NCBI RefSeq assembly: GCF_000941055.1
Contig: NZ_CP007202.1
Coordinates: 554,001-618,000, forward strand
Reading direction: 5' to 3'
Source of the DNA: Siansivirga zeaxanthinifaciens CC-SAMT-1
GTDB taxonomy: Bacteria > Bacteroidota > Bacteroidia > Flavobacteriales > Flavobacteriaceae
DNA: 64,000 bases
A program made the translations under genes and the position numbers. Each line of letters opens with the position of its first letter. Within the stretch, counting starts at the first letter, position 1. Below, piece after piece: positions 1 through 7,669 of the stretch. The notes beneath the pieces are model-generated. The model saw nothing but the letters and a program-made list of their open reading frames with translations. It was not told the DNA's origin and made no database searches.

Positions 1-2
1 TC

Positions 3-152
3 ACTGATAAACCTATAATTATTAAAGGGTGCTCTAAAAAACCGGTCCCACAAAACGCCTACATCATGTTAGCTAACAAATTAAAACCTATAGCTAAATC
101 TATTATGTATGGTGAAGCTTGCTCTTCTGTGCCCTTATATAAGAAAAAATAA
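3..152 (+). CDS. DUF2480 family protein, C-terminal fragment
   Basis: An open frame enters from the left edge and stops at a TAA at 150-152. The visible 49 residues include IIIKGCSKKPVP and SIMYGEACSSVPLYKKK. This Gly-Cys and Gly-Glu-Ala-Cys ending followed by SxVPLYK is what I remember of the DUF2480 family of Bacteroidota, small cytosolic proteins of unknown function. The assignment rests on a short C-terminus recalled from memory, so it is moderate. The start lies outside the window. The following gene has its own promoter-like box, so the two are probably not one operon. Confidence 0.6.
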   Translation, partial: TDKPIIIKGCSKKPVPQNAYIMLANKLKPIAKSIMYGEACSSVPLYKKK

Positions 153-242
153 ACTCCTTCATTTGTGACTTTTCATACGATTTTGAGTCTTACTACGAAA
201 TTTTAATTCCAAATAGAATGCCCATATTAAATCATAAAAAAA

Positions 243-250
243 TATATTTG
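243..250 (+). promoter_or_regulatory. Bacteroidota -7 box for the DUF3078 gene
   Basis: TATATTTG matches the Bacteroidota primary sigma-factor -7 consensus TAnnTTTG exactly and lies 22 bases before the ATG at 273. I do not see a clear TTTG -33 element at the expected distance. The predicted transcript would have a very short leader. Confidence 0.5.
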
Positions 251-272
251 CATTCTTAAAATTCAAACGACC

Positions 273-1199
273 ATGAAAAAAACATTATTCTTAGTATTAT
301 TATTTTTAGGTGCTATTTCATTAAACGCACAAACAAAAGAAGAACTAGAAGCTAAAAAAGCCGAAAAACAGGCCGAATTAGATGCTGTTAAAGAAGAAGT
401 AAATGCTTTACAAGCCCAAATTGATGCGCTTCCAGGTTGGAGAAAAGGTGCTTTTGGTGTTATTGGTGGTAGCCTTTCTAACTTTAACAACTGGTATGCT
501 CAAGGAACTCCAAACAATGCTTCAGGAAATATAGGTTTTACTTTTAATGCTTACGCTAATTTAATTGAAGAGAAATTCTTTTGGAGAAACTCATTATCTA
601 CTAATTTAACTTGGGTTAAACTAGACGATAAAGACAATCCTAATGATGATGATAGTTTTAAACCAACTACAGATGTTTTTAATATTTCATCTTTATATGG
701 TAGAAATATAACTAAAACATTGGCTGCATCTGGTTTAGTAGAATACAGAACAACCATTTTAAACAACTTTAACGATCCTGGTTACTTAGATTTTGGTATT
801 GGTGCTACATGGACTCCTATTGAACATTTAGTGGTTGTGGTGCACCCTTTAAACTACAACTTTGTATTTAGTTCTGGACAAACGATTTTCGAATCGTCTT
901 TAGGTGCTAAAGTTGTTGCAGATTATACTAGAAAAATTGGAGCCATAAACTTTAAATCAAACTTATCGATGTTTGAAAGCTACAAAAGCAACAACTATTC
1001 TAACTACACTTGGACCAATTCGTTTAGCTACACTCTATGGAAAATGATTGGGGTTGGTTTTGATTTTGGTTTAAGAAACAACAAACAAGAGGCTTTAACC
1101 TATGCTCTAGCTCAAACACCAGCGGCTGCTACAAGTTTTGATGATTTAGATAACAAACTACAAACTTATTATACCATTGGTTTAACTTATAAGTTTTAA
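273..1199 (+). CDS. DUF3078 domain outer-membrane protein
   Basis: A 308-residue exported protein. Residues 1-19 form a Sec signal peptide with a cleavage site before Gln20 (LNAQ). Residues 21-53 are a charged, heptad-like coiled coil rich in Lys, Glu and Ala. From about residue 55 (GWRKGAFG) to the end is a DUF3078 domain: alternating beta-strands with aromatic girdles and a final TIGLTYKF, the Phe-ended last strand expected of an outer-membrane beta-barrel. Bacteroidota genomes often carry several DUF3078 proteins; their role is not known. A coiled coil at the barrel's periplasmic N-terminus might touch peptidoglycan or a partner, which is inference. It stands alone, with its own promoter box and a strong terminator. 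Confidence 0.85.
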   Translation: MKKTLFLVLLFLGAISLNAQTKEELEAKKAEKQAELDAVKEEVNALQAQIDALPGWRKGAFGVIGGSLSNFNNWYAQGTPNNASGNIGFTFNAYANLIEEKFFWRNSLSTNLTWVKLDDKDNPNDDDSFKPTTDVFNISSLYGRNITKTLAASGLVEYRTTILNNFNDPGYLDFGIGATWTPIEHLVVVVHPLNYNFVFSSGQTIFESSLGAKVVADYTRKIGAINFKSNLSMFESYKSNNYSNYTWTNSFSYTLWKMIGVGFDFGLRNNKQEALTYALAQTPAAATSFDDLDNKLQTYYTIGLTYKF

Positions 1200-1215
1200 G
1201 CAAACTAATACTATT

Positions 1216-1250
1216 AAAAAAGGCGTTTCAACTTGAAACGCCTTTTTTTT
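1216..1250. terminator. Bidirectional rho-independent terminator
   Basis: A perfect 10-bp stem (AGGCGTTTCA, 1221-1230, with TGAAACGCCT, 1234-1243) and a three-base loop. An A-run flanks it on the left and eight T's on the right. It sits between the convergent DUF3078 and PBP1A genes and can serve both. Confidence 0.9.
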
Positions 1251-1261
1251 GTTTATAAACT

Positions 1262-3514
1262 TTAGTTCCCTTTAAAGGTTTTTTCCTTCTTTTTGCTTCC
1301 AAAAAGACGTTTTAAAAATCCGTCTCGCTTTTCTGTTTCACAATCTAAATCATTTAAAACTGCATCGGTTGGAGTTTCTAAATGACTTTGTGTAATCGCT
1401 TTAAATTGAGAATCGTTATTTAAACTTTTATAAAATTGAGCAAAAATAGGCAAGGCTGAATTTGCACCTTGACCAATACCCGTTGTTTTAAAACCTATAT
1501 GATGATTATCGTTTCCAACCCAAGTAACCGTTACTAAATGAGGTGTTATTCCAACAAACCAACCATCTTTGTTATTTTGTGTGGTTCCTGTTTTTCCTGC
1601 TATATCATTTTTAAGTCCGTATGTTGAGCGCAATCTCGCAGCCGTTCCGGTATTAACTGTAGACTGCATTATTTGCAACATAACTTGTCTGGTGTAATCA
1701 CTATAATCTTGTTCTTTTGCTACTTCTGGTTTAAAAGTAGCTATTACCTTTCCATTTTTATCTTCAATTTTGGTAATAGCATACGGTTTTACATGTTTAC
1801 TTTCGTTTACAAAACTTGCATACGCACCGGTTAATTCTTGTAAATTTATTTCGGCAACACCTAAAGCTAACGAAGGTTCTTCTGGTAATTCCTTTGTAAT
1901 TCCCATGCGCTTTGCCTGCTCGATTACTTTGAGAATACCTACTTCATTTAAAACTTTTACAGCTATGGTATTAACCGAATTACTTAAGGCTTTTTCTAAA
2001 GAATAATTAATATAAGGATCGTCTTCTGAAGCTCCAGAATTGGTTGGCGTCCAATCGTCGTAATTGGTATACGTTACAGAAGCTAAGGAAAAATATGTAC
2101 AAGGTTTCATGCCGTTTTCGATAGCGGTTGTGTAAACAAAAGGCTTAAATGTAGACCCCACTTGGCGTTCGCTTTGCGACACATGATCGTATTGAAAAAA
2201 CCTAAAATCAATACCACCAATGTATGTTTTTATGCCTCCTGTTTTAGGGTTAATTGAAAGCATTCCTGTATTTAAAAACTTTAAATAATGACTTAAACTA
2301 TCTATAACAGAAGCCTTTTTTATGGTATCTCCTTCCCATGAAAACAAGGTCGTTTTATGTTTTTTTGATAATGAATCTATAATTTGAGACGCTGTTAATC
2401 CTGCTTTTTTATAAGACTTATATACAGGCAATTCTTTTATTAACGATGTAACAAGTTGCGATTTAGATTGCCATGGTGCATGAGTTCCAAAAGATGTTTC
2501 GTGCGCTTTTTGCAAGTCTGTTAAATGGGCTTTCATGGCTGCTTCAGCATACACCTGCATCGTAGAATCTAAGGTTGTATGCACAACTAATCCGTCTCTG
2601 TACAAATCGTAAGACGACCCGTCGGGCTTTTTAATAGAATCTAGAATTTTAGCTAATTGTCGTTTTACTTCAGCTCTAAAATAAGGCGCTAAACCTACAT
2701 CGTGATTAAACGACTTATAATCTATGTTAAGCGGTTGGCTTTTTAGTAGTTCGAAGGCATCTTTAGCTAAATAATTATTATTCAACATTTGCTGAAACAC
2801 CACATTTCTGCGAGCTTCGGCACGTTTTAAATGTAATCTGGGATTATAGTAAGTGCTTGCCTTTAAAGTACCTACTAAAGTAGCAGCTTCAGATAAAGAC
2901 AATGCTTTGGTAGGTTTATTAAAAAATTTACGGGACGCGCTTTCAATTCCGAAGGTATTATCAGAAAAAGGTACGGTGTTTAAATACAGGGTAAGTATTT
3001 CTTTTTTAGTATAGATTTCTTCAATTCGCTTTGCTATAATAGATTCTTTAAATTTATTAATAAGCATACTGAACATGACATAATCTTTTCTGCCAAATAG
3101 GTTTTTGGCAAGCTGTAAGGTAATTGTACTGCCACCTCCTGCAGATTGATCTCGAAGCAAAATATTTTTTACAAACACACGCAACAAACTCACATTATCG
3201 ACGCCATCGTGTTGGTAAAACCTAACATCTTCGGTAGCTACCAAGGCATCAATTAAATGTTGTGGAAAATCTTCAAACGATAACGGCTGCCTATCGAAAA
3301 TATAATATTTACCAATTAACGCACCATTAGCATCTAAAACTTGAGTAGCTTCGGCTTGTTTAATATGTGATAAATCTTTTGAATTAGGTGTTTTTCCGAA
3401 GAATCCTAAATAAACACTAATATAAATAACAGTAAAAAAAGCAACTATGGAAGCTCCAGATATTAAAGACCACTTGAACCATTTCTTATGTAATAAGGAT
3501 GCTATCCAATTCAT
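1262..3514 (-). CDS. mrcA: Class A penicillin-binding protein 1A (transglycosylase/transpeptidase)
   Basis: A bifunctional cell-wall synthase of 750 residues that polymerises lipid II and cross-links the peptide stems in the periplasm. One N-terminal membrane anchor spans about residues 15-37. The GT51 glycosyltransferase domain shows EDVRFYQHDG (95-104, catalytic Glu95) and GGGSTITLQL (126-135). The transpeptidase domain has all three active-site motifs: STFK (454-457, acylated Ser454), SVN (513-515) and KTGT (641-644). The C-terminus is a basic tail (FLKRLFGSKKKEK). Length and domain order are normal for the family. It lies 11 bases downstream of hflX on the same strand and probably shares its promoter. 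mrcA/ponA naming is by family; which of several class A PBPs this is cannot be told from the window. Confidence 0.95.
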   Translation of the reverse strand: MNWIASLLHKKWFKWSLISGASIVAFFTVIYISVYLGFFGKTPNSKDLSHIKQAEATQVLDANGALIGKYYIFDRQPLSFEDFPQHLIDALVATEDVRFYQHDGVDNVSLLRVFVKNILLRDQSAGGGSTITLQLAKNLFGRKDYVMFSMLINKFKESIIAKRIEEIYTKKEILTLYLNTVPFSDNTFGIESASRKFFNKPTKALSLSEAATLVGTLKASTYYNPRLHLKRAEARRNVVFQQMLNNNYLAKDAFELLKSQPLNIDYKSFNHDVGLAPYFRAEVKRQLAKILDSIKKPDGSSYDLYRDGLVVHTTLDSTMQVYAEAAMKAHLTDLQKAHETSFGTHAPWQSKSQLVTSLIKELPVYKSYKKAGLTASQIIDSLSKKHKTTLFSWEGDTIKKASVIDSLSHYLKFLNTGMLSINPKTGGIKTYIGGIDFRFFQYDHVSQSERQVGSTFKPFVYTTAIENGMKPCTYFSLASVTYTNYDDWTPTNSGASEDDPYINYSLEKALSNSVNTIAVKVLNEVGILKVIEQAKRMGITKELPEEPSLALGVAEINLQELTGAYASFVNESKHVKPYAITKIEDKNGKVIATFKPEVAKEQDYSDYTRQVMLQIMQSTVNTGTAARLRSTYGLKNDIAGKTGTTQNNKDGWFVGITPHLVTVTWVGNDNHHIGFKTTGIGQGANSALPIFAQFYKSLNNDSQFKAITQSHLETPTDAVLNDLDCETEKRDGFLKRLFGSKKKEKTFKGN

Positions 3515-3525
3515 TTAACTGGTTT

Positions 3526-4746
3526 TTATTCAGAATCTATTGTTGCATCATAGTCTGGATATAAAAATTTATTATAAGGAAAACGTGTAATGTGTATTTC
3601 TCTAACTTCGTCGTAAACACGTTTTTTAAAGTCTTCTAGATTACTTTTATTAATTGCCGAAATAAATAATGCATTATTACCCACTTTACTCATCCAGGTA
3701 CTTTTCCATTCTTCAAGTGTATAGTGTTTGGTTGTTTTTTCGGTTTCTAAATCGTCTGTATCTAACTTTTCTGGCTTGTAAGCATCAATTTTATTAAACA
3801 CCATGATGGTTGGCTTATCGGCACTTTTTATTTCACCTAAAATTTTATTTACAGAATCAATATGCTCTTCATAATTTGGATGCGAAATATCGACTACATG
3901 TAATAATAAATCGGCTTCTCTTACCTCATCTAAGGTGCTTTTAAAGCTCTCAACCAACTGTGTTGGTAATTTGCGTATAAACCCAACCGTATCACTTAAT
4001 AAAAACGGCAGATTTTGTATAACAACTTTTCGCACGGTGGTATCTAGCGTTGCAAACAGTTTGTTTTCGGCAAAGACTTCACTTTTACTTATAACATTCA
4101 TTAAAGTTGATTTCCCCACGTTGGTATACCCCACAAGAGCCACTCGCACCATAGCCCCGCGATTACCGCGTTGCACAGACATTTGTTTATCGATGGTTTT
4201 AATGCGCTCTTTAAGTAAAGCAATTTTATCGCGTACAATACGTCTGTCGGTTTCAATTTCTGTTTCACCAGGACCACGCATACCAATACCCCCTTTTTGG
4301 CGTTCAAGATGCGTCCACATACCTCGTAATCTTGGCAATAGGTATTCGCATTGTGCCAATTCTACCTGCGTACGTGCATAACTTGTTTGAGCGCGTTGGG
4401 CGAAAATATCGAGTATTAAATTTGTTCTATCTAATACTTTACAATTAAGAATTTTACTAATATTACGTTCTTGAGCTGAGGACAATTCATCATCAAAAAT
4501 TGCGGTTCCAATGTCGTTTTCTTCAATATATAAACGCACATCTTCCATTTTACCAGTTCCTATAAAGGTTTTAGGATTTGGCATTTCCATTTTTTGCGTA
4601 AAACGTTTTACGACCTCACCGCCTGCGGTATAAGTTAAAAACTCAAGCTCATCTAAATATTCTTTAGATTTTACTTCATCTTGTTCTTTAGTTATCACAC
4701 CTATTAAAACGGCTTTCTCTAAAGTTATATCCTTCTTTTCTAACAT
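3526..4746 (-). CDS. hflX: GTPase HflX
   Basis: A ribosome-associated GTPase of 406 residues; HflX proteins split or rescue stalled 70S ribosomes during heat or antibiotic stress. The N-terminal HflX domain (about 1-195) contains the hallmark GMRGPGETEIETDRR (165-179). The Ras-like G domain has G1 GYTNVGKST (206-214), G3 DTVGF (252-256) and G4 NKID (318-321). The start is supported by normal length and by a perfect -7 box 17 bases upstream. It heads a two-gene leftward unit with the PBP1A gene. Nothing is missing relative to the family. Confidence 0.95.
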   Translation of the reverse strand: MLEKKDITLEKAVLIGVITKEQDEVKSKEYLDELEFLTYTAGGEVVKRFTQKMEMPNPKTFIGTGKMEDVRLYIEENDIGTAIFDDELSSAQERNISKILNCKVLDRTNLILDIFAQRAQTSYARTQVELAQCEYLLPRLRGMWTHLERQKGGIGMRGPGETEIETDRRIVRDKIALLKERIKTIDKQMSVQRGNRGAMVRVALVGYTNVGKSTLMNVISKSEVFAENKLFATLDTTVRKVVIQNLPFLLSDTVGFIRKLPTQLVESFKSTLDEVREADLLLHVVDISHPNYEEHIDSVNKILGEIKSADKPTIMVFNKIDAYKPEKLDTDDLETEKTTKHYTLEEWKSTWMSKVGNNALFISAINKSNLEDFKKRVYDEVREIHITRFPYNKFLYPDYDATIDSE

Positions 4747-4762
4747 ATAAATAAATAATAAG

Positions 4763-4770
4763 CAAAGTTA
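4763..4770 (-). promoter_or_regulatory. -7 box for hflX-PBP1A
   Basis: On the minus strand the sequence reads TAACTTTG, a perfect TAnnTTTG match, 16 bases upstream of the hflX ATG. The 79-base gap is shared with the divergent nuclease gene at 4826. Confidence 0.5.
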
Positions 4771-4825
4771 CACAATTGCAACCATTTTAATTTTTATATT
4801 TTTAGTCGAAATTTACAGAATTACC

Positions 4826-5797
4826 ATGCCAGAATTAGACGATTATTCGGTTAAAAATAATTTACATACCATAAGTTTTTATAATGTAGAAAACCTATTC
4901 GACGTTAAAAATGATAAAAAAACTTTCGATGATGATTTCCTTCCAAACTCCTATAAAAACTGGACCGCCGACCGTTACAACAACAAATTAAAAAAATTAA
5001 GTTTTGCCATTTCTAACATTGGTAAAACTGAAACCGGAAAACATCCTGCCTTAATTGGACTTGCAGAGGTAGAAAATGCAAAAGTGATTCGGAATTTACT
5101 AAATCAAGAAAACTTAAAATCTTGTCATTATGAATTTATTCATTACGATTCGTTAGATGAACGCGGTATTGATGTAGCTCTTATATATGATAAAACTATT
5201 TTTGAAGTTAAACATTCTGAAGTTTTTACCATAAAATTATTTAATCATGATGGTTCGCCAGATTACACCAGAGACATTTTATTGGTTAAAGGTTTTTTAG
5301 ACGGCACTTTAATTCATGTTATTGTAAACCATTGGTCGTCGAGACGTGAAGGCGAAAAAGAAAGTGAAGAAAAACGCTTAATTGCATCTAATAAAGTTGC
5401 AGAAATTATTAGTAATGTGCGTAATGAGGATACCGAAGCTAAAATTATTGTTATGGGCGATTTTAACGATGACCCATCGAATGAAAGCATTAAAAATTTA
5501 TTAGAAAAAGCGAATCTTTTCAACCCGATGGAAACGCTACGCTCATTTAGCAGAGGCTCGACAAACCATAACCGACAGTGGAATTTGTTCGATCAGATTT
5601 TTTTTACCACCAATTTTTTCACACACAATTTAGATACTCTGGCATTTGATGAAGCAAACATTTTTGACCCTAATTTTTTAAAAATTATGAATGGTCGTTT
5701 TAAAGGAACTCCGTTTCGAACTTACAATGGAAAACGCTATGAAGGCGGTTATAGCGACCACTTTCCGGTTTATGCTATTTTTAAAAGGAATAATTAA
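4826..5797 (+). CDS. Endonuclease/exonuclease/phosphatase family protein (no signal peptide)
   Basis: A 323-residue member of the EEP superfamily (DNase I/exonuclease III/inositol-phosphatase fold), metal-dependent phosphodiesterases or phosphatases. Visible active-site blocks are YNVENLFD (19-26), GLAEVEN with metal-binding Glu81 (78-84), RGIDVALIYD (113-122), VNHW (167-170), GDFND (211-215) and the C-terminal SDH (310-312) catalytic pair. No signal peptide or lipobox is present, so a cytosolic location is predicted unless the start is misread. It is clearly paralogous to the exported protein at 10579-11655: both share the ENLFD, RGIDVAL, VNHW-SRR and GD-ND-DP blocks. It overlaps the stop of the convergent small membrane gene by four bases. 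Substrate unknown; DNA, nucleotides or phospho-sugars are all possible. Confidence 0.85.
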   Translation: MPELDDYSVKNNLHTISFYNVENLFDVKNDKKTFDDDFLPNSYKNWTADRYNNKLKKLSFAISNIGKTETGKHPALIGLAEVENAKVIRNLLNQENLKSCHYEFIHYDSLDERGIDVALIYDKTIFEVKHSEVFTIKLFNHDGSPDYTRDILLVKGFLDGTLIHVIVNHWSSRREGEKESEEKRLIASNKVAEIISNVRNEDTEAKIIVMGDFNDDPSNESIKNLLEKANLFNPMETLRSFSRGSTNHNRQWNLFDQIFFTTNFFTHNLDTLAFDEANIFDPNFLKIMNGRFKGTPFRTYNGKRYEGGYSDHFPVYAIFKRNN

Positions 5798-6171
5798 AGT
5801 GCCTGGAATAAAATAAAACAAAATACTAAAACAATAATCGGCAGTAACCACAACCAAGTCATACTATAGGTGAGTTTTTTGTTTTTTAACAATTTTGCAT
5901 TTAGCACTTTTCGTTTTACACCACCATACTGAATCCAGTTTTTGAAATATAAAAAAATGGAGATTAACACAAACAAGGTCCATGTTTTACTTGCAGACAT
6001 GGTTTGCATGTGCATTTGCTTAAAAAATACCGTAAAGAAAATACCTAACAACAAGATTAAACAGGCTTGTAAAAACATAACATAAAGCGTTGCTATGTTA
6101 TTGGCATTTTTATTTTTCTTGTTTTTATAGAATTGAAAAAAATGAAAAAAAAGGATATCGAATGTGTTCAT
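5794..6171 (-). CDS. Small integral membrane protein of unknown function
   Basis: A 125-residue protein I do not recognise. It has a Lys/Asn-rich N-terminal segment (KNKKNKN) and three hydrophobic helices at about 26-50, 62-78 and 101-125; the last is rich in Trp, Ile, Leu and Phe and runs to the C-terminus. By the positive-inside rule the Lys-rich stretch at about 85-98 (KRKVLNAKLLKNKK) should be cytoplasmic. It is the last gene of an apparent leftward operon after a TonB receptor and a DUF5689 lipoprotein, 33 bases behind the latter, so it may serve the same uptake system at the inner membrane. That link is positional only. Confidence 0.6.
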   Translation of the reverse strand: MNTFDILFFHFFQFYKNKKNKNANNIATLYVMFLQACLILLLGIFFTVFFKQMHMQTMSASKTWTLFVLISIFLYFKNWIQYGGVKRKVLNAKLLKNKKLTYSMTWLWLLPIIVLVFCFILFQAL

Positions 6172-6204
6172 TGGCTTAATTAGTTTGTTTTTACAACATG
6201 CTAA

Positions 6205-7638
6205 TTACTCCATACAATCGATACTTACATCGTCTAATTCATAAACGCCATCAAAAGTATCTTGACCGCCTCCTGTAAATTTAAAAGCGATATACATGGT
6301 GCCGCTAGCACAAGACAAATCTACACTTCCTGAATTAAACCACGGCACAAATGAGTCGGTATCTTTTACAATATAAGCAGCAGAGAGTACGCCCCATGTG
6401 GCGGTTTTAATGTTTTCTGGCAAACCGTCCCAATCTAAAGAATACAAAACCTCTAAAAAACTACTGTCTGCCAAACTGTTAGACGTTTTAAAACGAAGAG
6501 TTTCACCCTGGTAAACATCTAAATTTATGGCGGGAGTAATAAGCCAACCAATATTACTAATATCTCCCGAGCTAGCCGATTGAAATCGTGCCGACCTTCC
6601 TAAAGAAGCATTTGTAGATGTAGAACTGTAGGCTTCCCAACCTTGAGAACCAGCTTCGATGTAATTCGTCCAACCATTACCCACAATTAATTTATTGTTT
6701 TTCTGATTTTCAAAATCTTCAAAAAATAAGTTTTTAGTACCTACTTGACGCGCCAAACCACAATTAAGTTCTAAGGGGTCGCAGCGGTCTGTGTCGTTAA
6801 AAGTAACATCAAGTGTATTATTTACAACCAAAACATTAAAATCATCGCCAAAATTTCTACTTAAAACACCTGTAATGCTTCCTTTTCCTTGCGGAATTAC
6901 AAGCGATTTAAAATCGGCAAAAGTACTGGTTTGTAAAATTATGGATGTGCCAGAATCGCAACTTTCCAAAGTTCGTAAACCATCAAATTCATCGATACTT
7001 TCCGAAGCATACGTAGCTCCCAGTTCAAAGCGATTTAATTGCATATTTTGCAATTGTATTAAGGTATTTAAATCTGATGCTGTTAGATTTTCAATAAAGG
7101 CTGTTTTGGGAACTATTTCGGCAATTTCCGGACTTCTAATTATGACATCCTTATATTCAGAGGCTTGTAATTGCATTACATTTACCGCATCCCCTTTACC
7201 AAGTGTAATAACCCCATTAGATTCGCCAATGGTTAATCCGTTTAGTTTTACATATACTTTTTGTCCAAACTGGTACGTATCGGATAAACTACTCACATTT
7301 ATAGCAATTTTAAAACCCAACCTTGGATCATTATCTGGGTTGCTTTCATCTGTTTTATTCTGGATGATTAATTCTTCAAAAAAATTACCCGATTTATCGG
7401 TAGAAATTACATAACCTTCAATAAAAATAGGCGTTTCACTTCTAACTACAACCGTTGTATTACCTGAGTTTACAGCCTGTTCGTATAAAGATTTTACCGT
7501 TTTAAACGTTGTTATTTGTTCTCTTGGAATATTCGGTTCTACTATAGAAATATTAGGTACAGTATAGTCTTCATCTTGAATACAACCAGAAAAAATAAGT
7601 ATCAAAATACACGCTAATAAACTATTTTTTGTTTTCAT
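6205..7638 (-). CDS. DUF5689 domain surface lipoprotein
   Basis: A 477-residue lipoprotein: the signal ends in the lipobox FSGC with lipidated Cys19, followed by Ile-Gln-Asp-Glu-Asp, acidic residues of the kind that favour surface export in Flavobacteria. Residues about 40-290 match the DUF5689 pattern as I know it (IFIEGYVISTDKSGNFFEELIIQ; GQKVYVKLNGL), an OB-like domain common in Bacteroidota. The C-terminal part, about 300-477, is a beta-sandwich-like module with AWEDFENQ-type content (FFEDFENQ, WLITPAINL, YELDDVSIDC), resembling choice-of-anchor/MAM-like adhesive domains. It lies 31 bases downstream of a TonB receptor, so it probably acts as that receptor's surface-exposed partner, in the way SusD proteins pair with SusC. 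The substrate is unknown. Confidence 0.8.
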   Translation of the reverse strand: MKTKNSLLACILILIFSGCIQDEDYTVPNISIVEPNIPREQITTFKTVKSLYEQAVNSGNTTVVVRSETPIFIEGYVISTDKSGNFFEELIIQNKTDESNPDNDPRLGFKIAINVSSLSDTYQFGQKVYVKLNGLTIGESNGVITLGKGDAVNVMQLQASEYKDVIIRSPEIAEIVPKTAFIENLTASDLNTLIQLQNMQLNRFELGATYASESIDEFDGLRTLESCDSGTSIILQTSTFADFKSLVIPQGKGSITGVLSRNFGDDFNVLVVNNTLDVTFNDTDRCDPLELNCGLARQVGTKNLFFEDFENQKNNKLIVGNGWTNYIEAGSQGWEAYSSTSTNASLGRSARFQSASSGDISNIGWLITPAINLDVYQGETLRFKTSNSLADSSFLEVLYSLDWDGLPENIKTATWGVLSAAYIVKDTDSFVPWFNSGSVDLSCASGTMYIAFKFTGGGQDTFDGVYELDDVSIDCME

Positions 7639-7669
7639 GCTTACAGACAGTTATAGTTGTTTAAATCAT

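Noticed and set aside
3935-4381. A 148-codon plus-strand frame opposite hflX
   Set aside because: It covers the conserved G domain of HflX in antisense; composition is that of a shadow frame.
6791-7414. A 207-codon open frame on the plus strand opposite the DUF5689 lipoprotein gene
   Set aside because: It lies wholly antisense to a well-supported gene, has no signal, domain or promoter, and its Ser/Leu-rich content is what the complement of such a gene gives.
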